A stretch of 47,016 bases of DNA from assembly GCA_017553545.1 (NCBI GenBank), contig JAFZKT010000009.1, forward strand, positions 1 to 47,016, given 5' to 3'. The notes beneath the pieces were generated by a model. The model was not told the DNA's origin, ran no database searches, and worked only from the letters and a program-made list of their open reading frames with translations. Every line of letters starts with the position of its first letter. Within the stretch, counting starts at the first letter, position 1. Shown in pieces: positions 30,843 to 39,809 of this stretch. This DNA comes from Bacteroidales bacterium (GTDB lineage: Bacteria > Bacteroidota > Bacteroidia > Bacteroidales > UBA932). The position numbers and the translations under genes are program-made.

Positions 30843-31945
30843 TCTGATTCAAGGGTGATGCAGTAGCCGTCCGGGATGCTGGTGGCGGTCTGTACGGCCT
30901 GGTAGGTGCTGAGCATGTCGTTGTAGTCCCCCGGTTGTTTCCACAGTTCCGGATGCTCCATAAAGTCTTTGACGGGAATGGTGGCGTAGGAGTCCTCAAG
31001 CATGTCGGGCTTGGTGCACCATAGGTATTCCGCCTGGACGTCCAGCAGCCGGGGCGCTTCCCCGAAAGGACGGATGATGCGAATCCTCAAGCCCAGTTCC
31101 AGGCGGGTGGGCAGTTGATTCTGGTTGGAAACGGCGTTGCCGATGGAGTAGAAGACGGGCGTCCCCTCTATGAGGCTACAGTCCTGCACGACGTGGGGAT
31201 GCGTTCCTATGATGAGGTTGGCGCCTTCCGACACCAGCCACCGGGCCCATTCTTCGGTTTTGGCCGAATGGGTGTGCTTGTATTCCAAATCCCAGTGCGG
31301 AAAAACAAAGACGAAATCCGCCCCCCTGCACGCATCCATCAGGCGCTTGACTTCCTCCTTTCTCTGACGGGCGACCACCGGCTCCTTTTTCGTCGGCCCC
31401 AGGTTGGTCCCGTAAGTAAAATTGACAATGCCGATGCTGACACCCTTGGTCTTGATGATGAGCGGCGTCAGGAGCGTATCTGCCCGGGCGCAACCCGTGT
31501 GCAAAACAGGAAGGCTGTCCAGCTGGTCCAGGGTGCGGGTGAGCCCGTCCGAGCCCTTGTCCAGGATATGGTTGTTGGCTGTGAGGAGGACGTCGAATCC
31601 AAGGTCGCTCAGGTACTTGGCGTATTCGTCCGGCGCGGAAAACGCAGGATAGCCGGAATAGGGTTTGCCGCCCAGGGGGAATTCCATGTTGCCGATGGCT
31701 ACATCGGCCTTCTGAATCCGGGAGGAAAGGTGAAGCAGGAAGGTGGAGTAATCCGCCGAGCCGTTGCGGAAGGCGCTTTTGATCTGCTGCCCGTGGCTCA
31801 TGATGTCTCCGATGACGTAGACGGATACGGTATCCGGTTTGAAGAAAACGGCCGGCAGGGGCCGAAGCCAGTCAAAGTTCTGCGAAAAGGCGACTGGGGC
31901 GGAAAGCAGGGTGAACGCCAGGATTATCCCAATCAGATGCTTCAT
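30839..31945 (-). CDS. CapA-family poly-gamma-glutamate-type metallophosphatase-like protein
   Basis: A 368-aa exported protein of the CapA/PgsA group, a calcineurin-like fold. The signal peptide covers about 1-22 (IILAFTLLSAPVAFS). Fold motifs are in order: VYVIGDIMSHG, IGNMEFPLGG, LLTANNHILDKG, FVFPHWDLEY and IGTHPHVVQD, giving a full set of metal-site Asp/Asn/His. No PgsB or PgsC gene is nearby, so polyglutamate synthesis is doubtful and a standalone envelope role is likelier. The ATG at 31945 was chosen because the upstream TTG falls inside the promoter box. Its stop overlaps the phoH start. Confidence 0.85.
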   Translation of the reverse strand: MKHLIGIILAFTLLSAPVAFSQNFDWLRPLPAVFFKPDTVSVYVIGDIMSHGQQIKSAFRNGSADYSTFLLHLSSRIQKADVAIGNMEFPLGGKPYSGYPAFSAPDEYAKYLSDLGFDVLLTANNHILDKGSDGLTRTLDQLDSLPVLHTGCARADTLLTPLIIKTKGVSIGIVNFTYGTNLGPTKKEPVVARQRKEEVKRLMDACRGADFVFVFPHWDLEYKHTHSAKTEEWARWLVSEGANLIIGTHPHVVQDCSLIEGTPVFYSIGNAVSNQNQLPTRLELGLRIRIIRPFGEAPRLLDVQAEYLWCTKPDMLEDSYATIPVKDFMEHPELWKQPGDYNDMLSTYQAVQTATSIPDGYCITLESE

Positions 31946-31951
31946 ATATTG

Positions 31952-31980
31952 CAAAGATAATGAAAAAATACTTAAATTTG
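31952..31980. promoter_or_regulatory. Divergent near-leaderless promoters, capA-like / SPOR
   Basis: TATCTTTG on the minus strand (about 31952-31959) ends 6 bp before the CapA-like ATG. TAAATTTG on the plus strand (31973-31980) ends 6 bp before the SPOR-protein ATG at 31987. Both transcripts should begin at or next to the start codon. The 41-bp spacer makes the two promoters overlap. Confidence 0.6.
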
Positions 31981-31986
31981 CAAGTT

Positions 31987-32526
31987 ATGAAGAAGACCCT
32001 CATATTTGCTCTGGTGCTGTCTTTACTGGTAACGGGCTGTGATTATGTCCGCAAGATTGCCGGGCGTCCTACAGCCGCCGAAATAGAGGCTATCAGGCTG
32101 GAAAAGATGGCGGCGGAAGAGGCCCGTCATCAAGCCATTCTGGATTCGCTGGAAAATGCGGAAAAAGCCATGGCCCAGGCAATGGCCGAAGCCCTTGCCG
32201 CCCGGGAGGCCCATCTGCTGGATTCCCTTTCCCAGGAGCACGGGACCGTGCTGAACCCGGCCAAGTTGGGCGGCCTGTATACTACCAAACTGGAGAGTAA
32301 GTATTACATTGTGGTGGGTGCCTTCCGCAACCGTTCCTATGCGGAACGCAAGTTGAAGGCCTGCAATGCGGCCGGCTATACTGCCACCATCGTCAGTTTC
32401 CGCAATGGCCTGCTGGCGGTGGCGCTGTGCCCCTCGGACAACTTGGACGAGACACTGAAGACCCTGAAAAGCATGCGCGGGACGGGTGTCTGTCCCAAGG
32501 ATGGCTGGATTCTGATGAATTTCTAA
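31987..32526 (+). CDS. SPOR-domain lipoprotein
   Basis: A 179-aa envelope protein. The lipobox VTGCDY gives Cys18 as the lipidated residue. Residues 30-80 are an Ala/Glu-rich helix with coiled-coil character. The C-terminal 80 residues form a SPOR domain (YYIVVGAFRNRSYAERKL onward), which binds denuded peptidoglycan glycan strands at division sites. The start at 31987 was chosen because the earlier ATG at 31960 lies upstream of the promoter box. The M28-like gene follows by 3 bp. Confidence 0.85.
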   Translation: MKKTLIFALVLSLLVTGCDYVRKIAGRPTAAEIEAIRLEKMAAEEARHQAILDSLENAEKAMAQAMAEALAAREAHLLDSLSQEHGTVLNPAKLGGLYTTKLESKYYIVVGAFRNRSYAERKLKACNAAGYTATIVSFRNGLLAVALCPSDNLDETLKTLKSMRGTGVCPKDGWILMNF

Positions 32527-32529
32527 GGA

Positions 32530-33876
32530 ATGAAACGGTTCCTGTCACTGTTGGTCGCCTGCGGGCTGGCTACCGGGTTGTATGCCCAGTACCGTACGCC
32601 GTTGCAGGACCTGGACGATTCTGAGACTGTCCGGGCCCTGAAAGAGCACGTGGGCTATCTGTCGGCCGCCCAGACGGAAGGCCGGAAGGCCGGAAGCGAA
32701 GGGGAAAAGATGGCCGCGGAATATCTGGAAGGCGTTCTGAAAGAGTGTGGAATTGACATCCTTTCCGCCGGGAATGAGTTCCGGGTGGCAGGCGCGGATA
32801 CGCTTACATCCCGCAATGTGGTGGGTTATCTGCAGGGCTGGGACAAGGCCCTGAATAACCGTTACATCGTGGTGGGCGCCCGGATGGACAACCTGGGGAT
32901 GGATACGTATCTCCGGGACGGAGAGCCTGTGAACCGCATTTATTACGGCGCCAACGGCAATGCCTCCGGAATGGCTATGCTCCTGGAACTGGCCCGGAAG
33001 CTGTCCTACAGCCGCACGCTCCTTCGCCGCAGCATCGTTTTCGTGGGCTTCGGGGCGTCGGGGGAAACTTTCGCCGGCGCCTGGCATTTCCTGCACGGCG
33101 GTTTTGCGGCCGACGCCGACAAAATTGACGCGATGGTGAACCTGGATATGCTGGGAACCCTTTCCCGCGGCAGCCTGCAGGTTTATACGGCCGGAAACGA
33201 GGACCTGGACGCGCTGGTGCGCACCCTCCAGGGCGAACTCCTGCCCGTGCAGGCGGACATCGCCGCACAGGCGCCCTATCCCGGCGACCATGTGGTCTTC
33301 TACGACGGCGAGATTCCGTCGGCCCTCTTTTCTACGGGCCGCTATCCGGAACACGGCACCGGCCGCGATACCATCGAGCTCATCGATTTCCCCGGGATGG
33401 AGAAGGAACTGGAATACGTCTACAGCTTTGTACAGCACCTCGCCAACGGGCCCAAACCGCTCTTCCGCAGTGACAACGCAGCCAAAAAGGACGACGGCCA
33501 GAAGGGCGTGTACGCTTATGCCGATGTAGACGTGAAACCCACCTTCCTGAATTCCCCGGACCCGTCCATCTTTCTGGAGCGCTGGGTGTATCCATACCTG
33601 AAGTATCCGCAGTATGCGGTGGAAAACGGCATCCAGGGGCGTGTGCTGGTGGAATTCGTGGTGGATGAAAAAGGCAATGTGGGGAACGCGGAAGTGGTGC
33701 GCGGCGTGCACGAAGCCCTGGATGCGGAAGCGCTGCGGGTGGTGGCTGCCTCGCCCAAGTGGCGTCCGGGCCGTCATCACGGTAAGAAAGTGAAGGTTGC
33801 GGTGACAGTGAGCGTGGACTTCCGCCTGCAGAAGGACAAAGGGAAGTTTGGAATTAACGGAACAGTAATAAAATAA
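32530..33876 (+). CDS. Degenerate M28-peptidase-like domain fused to TonB C-terminal domain
   Basis: A 448-aa exported fusion. A signal peptide covers 1-19. Residues 30-300 follow the M28 aminopeptidase fold, but the zinc ligands are eroded: AHxD reads GARMD, the bridging DDNASG reads NGNASG, and the EE pair reads SGE. VNLDMLG keeps its Asp. The peptidase is probably inactive or uses different metals. Residues 355-448 are a TonB/energy-transducer C-terminal domain ([20 protein letters not shown] onward). The stop shares a base with the leuS ATG. A role as a binding or signalling module at the outer membrane is inferred. Confidence 0.8.
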   Translation: MKRFLSLLVACGLATGLYAQYRTPLQDLDDSETVRALKEHVGYLSAAQTEGRKAGSEGEKMAAEYLEGVLKECGIDILSAGNEFRVAGADTLTSRNVVGYLQGWDKALNNRYIVVGARMDNLGMDTYLRDGEPVNRIYYGANGNASGMAMLLELARKLSYSRTLLRRSIVFVGFGASGETFAGAWHFLHGGFAADADKIDAMVNLDMLGTLSRGSLQVYTAGNEDLDALVRTLQGELLPVQADIAAQAPYPGDHVVFYDGEIPSALFSTGRYPEHGTGRDTIELIDFPGMEKELEYVYSFVQHLANGPKPLFRSDNAAKKDDGQKGVYAYADVDVKPTFLNSPDPSIFLERWVYPYLKYPQYAVENGIQGRVLVEFVVDEKGNVGNAEVVRGVHEALDAEALRVVAASPKWRPGRHHGKKVKVAVTVSVDFRLQKDKGKFGINGTVIK

Positions 33877-36632
33877 TGGACTATAATTTTTCAGAGATTG
33901 AGAAAAAGTGGCAGCAGTGGTGGGCGGCCAATAAGACGTATAAGGCGGAAGTGGACGCTTCCAAGCCGAAGTACTATGTGCTGGACATGTTCCCGTATCC
34001 CAGTGGGGCGGGCCTGCATGTGGGGCATCCGCTGGGCTATATTGCCAGCGACATCTTCGCCCGCTACAAGCGCCTGAAAGGCTTCAATGTCCTGCACCCG
34101 ATGGGCTATGACGCTTTCGGCCTGCCGGCGGAACAGTATGCCATCCAGACGGGTCAGCACCCGGAAAAGACCACCCACGACAACGTGGCGCGTTACCGGC
34201 AGCAGCTGGACCGCATCGGCTTTTCCTTTGACTGGGACCGCGAGTTCCGCACCTGCGACCCGGATTATTACAAGTGGACGCAGTGGGCCTTCCTGAAGAT
34301 GTTCGGCTGTTGGTACGACAACGCCGCGCAGAAAGCCCGTCCCATCGAGGAACTGGTGGCCGCCTTTGAAAAGGGCGGTTCCGCCGCCGTGGACGCCGCC
34401 TGCAGTGAAGGTCCCGCCTTCAGCGTCGCGGACTGGAAGGCTTTCTCCGATAAGGAAAAGGCCGATGTCCTGATGCGCTATCGCATTGCCTATCAGGGGG
34501 AAAGCACCGTGAACTGGTGCCCGGCCCTGGGGACTGTTCTGGCCAACGATGAAGTGAAGGACGGCTTCTCCGAACGGGGCGGCCATCCCGTATTCCAAAA
34601 GAAGATGACGCAGTGGCAACTCCGCGTGAGCGCCTATGCCGCGCGCCTGCTAGACGGCCTGGACAGCCTGGACTGGACGGATTCGCTGAAGGAGATGCAG
34701 CGCAACTGGATCGGTCGCAGCGAAGGCGCCGAAATGGTGTTCAAGGTCAGCTGCGATGGCGTGGAGCACGACGTGACCATCTTCACCACCCGCGCGGACA
34801 CCGTGTTCGGCGTCACCTTCATGGTGCTGGCCCCGGAAAGCGAATGGGTGGAGAAACTCACTTCCAAGGACCAGAAGGCTTCGGTCGACGCCTACCTGGA
34901 GCAGGTGAAGAAGAAGACCGAACGCGAAAGGATTGCCGGGAAGGCCGTTACGGGCGTGTTCTCCGGCTCTTACGGCATCAACCCGCTCACCGGGGACAAA
35001 GTGCCCGTGTGGATCTCCGAATACGTGCTGGCGGGCTATGGCACCGGCGCCATCATGGCCGTTCCGGCGCACGACAGCCGCGACTACGCTTTCGCCAAAA
35101 AGTTCAACCTGCCCATCATCCCCTTGATTGAAGGGGCCGATGTCTCCGAGCAGAGCCTGGACGCCAAGGAAGGCATTATGTGCAACAGCGGTTTCCTGAA
35201 CGGACTCACTGTGAAGGAGGCCATTCCCGCCGCCATCGACTACGTGGAGAAACACGGCATCGGCCACAGGAAGGTGAACTACCGTATCCGCGACGCCATT
35301 TTCTCCCGTCAGCGTTACTGGGGCGAGCCTTTCCCCATTTACTACAAGGACGGCATCGCCACGCCCGTTCCCTTTGAGGAACTGCCGCTCACGCTGCCGG
35401 AAATCGACGAATACAAACCCACCGAGGACGGTCAGCCGCCGCTCGCGCGGGCCAAGGACTGGACCTACAAGGGTTATCCGCTGGAGAAGAGCACGATGCC
35501 CGGTTTTGCCGGCTCCAGCGCCTATTATCTGCGTTATATGGATCCCCGCAACGCATCGGCGCTGGTCTCCAGGGAGGCCGACGAATACTGGCGCAGCGTG
35601 GATCTCTATGTGGGCGGTACGGAGCACGCCACCGGCCACCTCATCTACAGCCGTTTCTGGAACAAGTTCCTGTATGACCTGGGCTATGTCTGCGAGGAAG
35701 AACCTTTCCGTAAGCTCATCAACCAGGGTATGATCCAGGGACGCTCGAATTTCGTGTACCTCATTCCCGGGACCAACAAGTTCGTATCGGCAGGGCTTAA
35801 GGATCAGTATGAGACCATCCCCGTGCACGTGGACGTGAACATCGTCTACAACGACAAACTGGACCTGGAGGCCTTCCGCGCCTGGCGGCCGGACTACAAG
35901 GACGCCGAGTTTATACTGGAGGACGGCGAGTACATCTGCGGCTGGGCTATCGAGAAGATGTCCAAGAGCATGTATAACGTGGTGAATCCGGACAGGATCT
36001 GCGACACCTTTGGGGCCGATACCCTGCGTCTGTACGAGATGTTCTTGGGTCCCATCGAGCAGGCCAAGCCCTGGGATACCAAGGGTATCGACGGCGTGAA
36101 CCGCTTCCTGAAGAAGTTCTGGAGGCTGTTCTGGGACCGCGAGAACTGGCTGGTGACGGACCAGGAGCCCACGAAGGATGAACTGAAGGCCCTCCATAAG
36201 CTCATCGGCAAGGAGCAGGAAGATATCGAGCACTTCTCTTACAATACCACCATATCGGCCTTTATGATTGCGCTGAACGAGCTTGGCAACTGCTCCAAAC
36301 GGGCCATCCTGGAGCCGCTGGTGGTGCTGCTTTCGCCGTTTGCCCCGCACATCGCGGAGGAACTCTGGCACCAGCTGGGGCACTCCTCTTCGGTGGTTTA
36401 TGCTTCCTTCCCGGAGTATAAGCCGGAGCTGGCTGTGGAAAGCAGCGTCAACTACCCCGTTTCCTTCAACGGGAAGACGCGCTTTATGGTGGAGGTACCG
36501 GCCTCAGCCTCTCCTGCGGAAGTGGAAGCCCTGGTGCGTGCTCATGAGAAGACGCCGCAGTATGTGGGCGGGCAGACCATCGCCAAGGTGATCGTGGTGC
36601 CCGGCAGAATCGTTAACGTGGTTGTCAAGTGA
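33876..36632 (+). CDS. leuS: Leucyl-tRNA synthetase
   Basis: A 918-aa class I synthetase charging tRNA-Leu. The HIGH-type motif is LHVGHPLGY near 49, the KMSKS motif is EKMSKSMYN near 693, and the editing CP1 domain carries [13 protein letters not shown] and AVPAHDSRD. Length fits bacterial LeuRS. The ATG overlaps the previous stop by one base, and the following yitT gene overlaps its stop, so this is a dense cluster. Confidence 0.97.
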   Translation: MDYNFSEIEKKWQQWWAANKTYKAEVDASKPKYYVLDMFPYPSGAGLHVGHPLGYIASDIFARYKRLKGFNVLHPMGYDAFGLPAEQYAIQTGQHPEKTTHDNVARYRQQLDRIGFSFDWDREFRTCDPDYYKWTQWAFLKMFGCWYDNAAQKARPIEELVAAFEKGGSAAVDAACSEGPAFSVADWKAFSDKEKADVLMRYRIAYQGESTVNWCPALGTVLANDEVKDGFSERGGHPVFQKKMTQWQLRVSAYAARLLDGLDSLDWTDSLKEMQRNWIGRSEGAEMVFKVSCDGVEHDVTIFTTRADTVFGVTFMVLAPESEWVEKLTSKDQKASVDAYLEQVKKKTERERIAGKAVTGVFSGSYGINPLTGDKVPVWISEYVLAGYGTGAIMAVPAHDSRDYAFAKKFNLPIIPLIEGADVSEQSLDAKEGIMCNSGFLNGLTVKEAIPAAIDYVEKHGIGHRKVNYRIRDAIFSRQRYWGEPFPIYYKDGIATPVPFEELPLTLPEIDEYKPTEDGQPPLARAKDWTYKGYPLEKSTMPGFAGSSAYYLRYMDPRNASALVSREADEYWRSVDLYVGGTEHATGHLIYSRFWNKFLYDLGYVCEEEPFRKLINQGMIQGRSNFVYLIPGTNKFVSAGLKDQYETIPVHVDVNIVYNDKLDLEAFRAWRPDYKDAEFILEDGEYICGWAIEKMSKSMYNVVNPDRICDTFGADTLRLYEMFLGPIEQAKPWDTKGIDGVNRFLKKFWRLFWDRENWLVTDQEPTKDELKALHKLIGKEQEDIEHFSYNTTISAFMIALNELGNCSKRAILEPLVVLLSPFAPHIAEELWHQLGHSSSVVYASFPEYKPELAVESSVNYPVSFNGKTRFMVEVPASASPAEVEALVRAHEKTPQYVGGQTIAKVIVVPGRIVNVVVK

Positions 36633-37546
36633 TGAAAAAGACGTTAAAGGTTGTTTATGACTATACTGTCATTACGATAGGTGTTATCATCTTCGTGATG
36701 GCATGGACCAGTTTCCTGCTGCCGAACAACCTCATCGACGGCGGCCTCACCGGTGTGTCGGCTCTGCTCACCATGGTGACTGGGATTCCGGTGGATATCT
36801 GGTACTTCGGCATCAATACGCTGCTGCTTGTACTGGCGTGGATTATCCTGGGACACGGATTCGGAATCAGGACCATCTATGCCATCGTCCTGTCCACCAT
36901 CCTTTTCCGTGTGCTGGGAACCAGCGAGTGGGCGGTGTGCCTGCAGAGCATACCCTGCCAGCCGCTTTACCTGGACCAGCCCATTCTGGTCCCGATCATC
37001 GGCGGCCTGCTGGAAGCCATCGGCCTGGGCATCATCATGCTGCACGGCGGCTCTACCGGCGGGACGGATATCCTGGCCCTCATCGTGAACAAGTTCTGGC
37101 CTGTTACCGTGGGCCGCTTCTATCTGTTCGCGGATTTCCTGGTGATTTCCCTGCTTATTCTGGTGCCTGGTCATGTTTTCTCCGACGTGATTTACGGCTA
37201 CATTACCATGGGCGTCTGCGCTACGGTGCTGGACATGATCATGCTGGGTAAGGAATCTTCCGTGCAGGTGCTGGTCTTTTCCAACGAGTATGCGAAGATC
37301 GGCCAGTTCATCAACAGCGGCATGGGACGCGGCGTCACGGCGCTGAATGCCATCGGCTGGTACACGCAGGAAGACCGTAAGGTGCTGATGGTGATGATTC
37401 GGAAGACGGAATTGCAGGTGTTGGTCAGGGCTGTGAAGGAGATAGACCCCAAGGCGTTTGTGACGGTGGTTCCCGCCAATAATGTATATGGAGAGGGTTT
37501 CGGGGAAATGAAGACGGGACTTCCTTCGAAAAAGAAAAAGAAATAG
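36632..37546 (+). CDS. YitT-family membrane protein, paralogue 1
   Basis: A 304-aa membrane protein of the YitT/DUF161-DUF2179 family. Five to six hydrophobic helices fill residues 10-200, with LLPNNLIDGGLTGVS after the first and the hallmark GGSTGGTDILAL near 140. The C-terminal 90 residues are a soluble DUF2179 domain (RGVTALNAIGWYT). Function in this family is not established. The ATG at 36632 overlaps the leuS TGA. A basic KKKKK tail ends the chain. It is followed 3 bp later by a paralogue. Confidence 0.88.
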   Translation: MKKTLKVVYDYTVITIGVIIFVMAWTSFLLPNNLIDGGLTGVSALLTMVTGIPVDIWYFGINTLLLVLAWIILGHGFGIRTIYAIVLSTILFRVLGTSEWAVCLQSIPCQPLYLDQPILVPIIGGLLEAIGLGIIMLHGGSTGGTDILALIVNKFWPVTVGRFYLFADFLVISLLILVPGHVFSDVIYGYITMGVCATVLDMIMLGKESSVQVLVFSNEYAKIGQFINSGMGRGVTALNAIGWYTQEDRKVLMVMIRKTELQVLVRAVKEIDPKAFVTVVPANNVYGEGFGEMKTGLPSKKKKK

Positions 37547-37549
37547 GCC

Positions 37550-38473
37550 ATGTCTTTCTTTCGGAAATCGTTTTTTACCGTAATCAAGGAGTGGTCGCTG
37601 GTTACCGTGGGCATCCTGCTCTACGTGCTGGCCTGGGCCCTGTTCCTCCTCCCCAACAACCTGGTTGGCGGTGGGGTTTCCGGTATCAGCTCCATCATCC
37701 AGTATGCCACGCAGGGGACCATCCAAATGGGTTATTCCTATTTTGTTCTGAATGCCATCCTCATTATCGCCGCCGTGGTGGTACTGGGTATGGGTTTCGG
37801 CGCAAAGACCCTTTATGCCATCGTGCTGGCTTCCGTCGGCCTGCGTTTCCTGCCCGGACTCATTCCCCAGGAGATCATCCAGCATCTTGCGGTGGAAAAC
37901 GGGAAACTGCTCTCCGTGCTGATGGGCGGCCTTATGTCCGGCATCGGCATCGGCATGAGCATTTCCAATGGCGGCTCCACCGGCGGGACGGATATCGTGG
38001 CCCTTATCTGGACCAAATACCACAATGTTTCGCCCGGTAAGGTGATTTTGTTTCTGGATTTCGTCATCATCCTGTCTTCGCTCATCATTCCTTCCTATGT
38101 GGACGGAGCGCCCATGCCCATTTACGAAAAGTTGACCACGGTTCTCTACGGTCTTATTCTGGTTACCGTGAACAGCAACGTGCTGGATCTGTATATCTCC
38201 GGTTCCAAGCAGAGCGTACAGCTGCTCATCCTCTCGAAGGAGTATGAGAAAATAGCGGATTCCATCACGCAGGACCTGCACCGCGGCGTCACCGTGCTGG
38301 ACGGCAAGGGCTGGTACACCAAGCAGGATATGAAGGTGCTGCTGGTGGTTACGCGCAAGACGGACCTGAACCTGCTGCTGCGCTACATCAAGCAGATAGA
38401 CTCGCATGCCTTCCTGTCCGTGAGCTCCGTGAACGGGGTTTACGGCAAAGGCTTCGATACCATCAAGAAATAG
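37550..38473 (+). CDS. YitT-family membrane protein, paralogue 2
   Basis: A 307-aa protein with the same layout as its neighbour: LLPNNLVGGGVSGIS after helix 1, GGSTGGTDIVAL at the matching position, and a C-terminal DUF2179 domain with RGVTVLDGKGWYT. The tandem pair is an old duplication, since identity is limited to motifs and topology. The two could form a heteromeric membrane complex. Confidence 0.88.
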   Translation: MSFFRKSFFTVIKEWSLVTVGILLYVLAWALFLLPNNLVGGGVSGISSIIQYATQGTIQMGYSYFVLNAILIIAAVVVLGMGFGAKTLYAIVLASVGLRFLPGLIPQEIIQHLAVENGKLLSVLMGGLMSGIGIGMSISNGGSTGGTDIVALIWTKYHNVSPGKVILFLDFVIILSSLIIPSYVDGAPMPIYEKLTTVLYGLILVTVNSNVLDLYISGSKQSVQLLILSKEYEKIADSITQDLHRGVTVLDGKGWYTKQDMKVLLVVTRKTDLNLLLRYIKQIDSHAFLSVSSVNGVYGKGFDTIKK

Positions 38474-38527
38474 CGTTCTCTGAAATACATCAAGGGTAAG
38501 CGCGCCCGCGGCCACTTGACCCTGCCT

Positions 38528-39037
38528 ATGAACCACCTGTTAGTATTGCTCGCGGTGGTGCTCCTGCTGGTTGCCGTCGTGCTGCTGGGAATCCTTCTTC
38601 ATCTGCGGCTGCATCCGAAAGAGCCCATCGGATCCTCTTATTCGGGCGTCCGCTCCGAATCCGTGGGAGAAACGGCGGCAATCGATCAGTATCTGTACGA
38701 CAGGTGTTGCCGGTATATGATGGAGCGCCGGCCTTTCCTGGTTCCGTTCTTTACCATCCAGGATCTGGCTAATGCCGTCTATACCAACAAGGCGTATCTG
38801 AGCAAGACCATCAACCGTTTTTCAGGAAAGAACTTCCGTTCGTACGTGAACTATTACCGGGTTATGTACGCGATGGAACTCTTCAGGAACAATATGGGCC
38901 TGCGCATTGCGGAATTGGCGGATCTTTCCGGTTTCCGCTCCGAAACCTCCTTCCTGCGGAGTTTCAAGCAGGTAATGGGAGAACAGCCCAGCGTGTGGTG
39001 CACCCGGATACGAAAGAAAAGAAACAGTAAAACTTAA
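38528..39037 (+). CDS. Membrane-anchored AraC-type HTH protein
   Basis: A 169-aa protein. An N-terminal TM helix (about residues 4-24, LLVLLAVVLLLVAVVLLGIL) precedes a short linker. The C-terminal 100 residues are a double-HTH AraC domain: FTIQDLANAVYTNKAYLSKT is the first HTH and LRIAELADLSGFRSETSF the second. There is no sensor domain between them. The start at 38528 (ATG) is preferred to a TTG at 38516. AraC domains bound to a membrane occur in Bacteroidota hybrid two-component systems; a bare TM-AraC protein is less usual. Confidence 0.8.
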   Translation: MNHLLVLLAVVLLLVAVVLLGILLHLRLHPKEPIGSSYSGVRSESVGETAAIDQYLYDRCCRYMMERRPFLVPFFTIQDLANAVYTNKAYLSKTINRFSGKNFRSYVNYYRVMYAMELFRNNMGLRIAELADLSGFRSETSFLRSFKQVMGEQPSVWCTRIRKKRNSKT

Positions 39038-39054
39038 TGCCGGCCGCGGGCGCC

Positions 39055-39753
39055 CTATCCTTGAATTCCCTTCCAGCTTTCCGGAACGGGAGCCGTTACA
39101 TCCACCTCTGTCTTCCTGACGGGGTGGATGAACTGTATCCGGCGGGCAAGGAGCGAGATTCCGCCGTCCGGATTGGAGCGTTTGGCGCCGTACTTCAGGT
39201 CTCCCTTGATGGGACAGCCGATGTGGGCGAGCTGGCAACGGATCTGGTGATGACGGCCGGTGAAAAGTTCAATCTCCAGCAGGAAATAGCGGTCCGTAGT
39301 CTGTATGTGGGCGTAGTGGAGCTTGGCTTCCTTGCCGTTTTTGGAGACATAGGACTTGTTCTGGGCCTCGTTCCTTGCCAGGAAATCCGTGAGGGTGTCT
39401 TCGGCTTTCGGGGGCTTGCCGGCCGTCATTGCCCAGTAGGTCTTGTGGATTTCGCCTTTTCGGAGCATCTCGTTCAGCCGTTCCAGGGCCTTGGAGGTCT
39501 TGGCAAAAAGGCATACGCCGCTTACCGGCCTGTCCAGGCGGTGGGGAACACCCATGAACACCTGGCCGGGTTTGCTGTCCCGCTGCGCGATGAAGGCCTT
39601 CAGTGTCTCTGAGAGCGGTTCATCGCCGGTTTTATCCCCCTGCACAATCTCTCCCGCCCGCTTGTTGAAAACCAGCAGATGGTTGTCTTCGTACAGGATC
39701 CGGCCTTCCAGGTCACGGTACTCTGCGTCCGATATTACTCTATATACGCTCAT
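39055..39753 (-). CDS. RluA-family pseudouridine synthase
   Basis: A 232-aa enzyme converting uridine to pseudouridine in RNA. The catalytic Asp lies in VPHRLDRPVSGV, and the fold motifs ILYEDNHLLVFNKRAGEIVQ, LFTGRHHQIRCQLAHIGCP and LLARRIQFIHP are canonical. There is no S4 domain, so it belongs with the short RluA/TruC-like group; the RNA target is unknown. It is convergent with the AraC-type gene and divergent from the OmpA gene. Its promoter box ends 7 bp before the ATG. Confidence 0.9.
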   Translation of the reverse strand: MSVYRVISDAEYRDLEGRILYEDNHLLVFNKRAGEIVQGDKTGDEPLSETLKAFIAQRDSKPGQVFMGVPHRLDRPVSGVCLFAKTSKALERLNEMLRKGEIHKTYWAMTAGKPPKAEDTLTDFLARNEAQNKSYVSKNGKEAKLHYAHIQTTDRYFLLEIELFTGRHHQIRCQLAHIGCPIKGDLKYGAKRSNPDGGISLLARRIQFIHPVRKTEVDVTAPVPESWKGIQG

Positions 39754-39756
39754 AGC

Positions 39757-39788
39757 GTTGCAAAGATACCATATAATTTGTATATTTG
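39757..39788. promoter_or_regulatory. Divergent promoters, RluA-like / OmpA-like
   Basis: On the minus strand TATCTTTG (39761-39768) ends 7 bp before the RluA-like ATG. On the plus strand GTTG (39757-39760), 20 bp, TATATTTG (39781-39788) serves the OmpA-like gene, with a leader of about 16 nt. The two overlap, so they may interfere. Confidence 0.6.
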
Positions 39789-39809
39789 CGCAATAACCAA
39801 CCTTGACTT

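Noticed and set aside
34650-36383. 577-aa minus-strand ORF inside leuS
   Set aside because: Antisense to a certain synthetase with canonical motifs; no promoter or homology signs.
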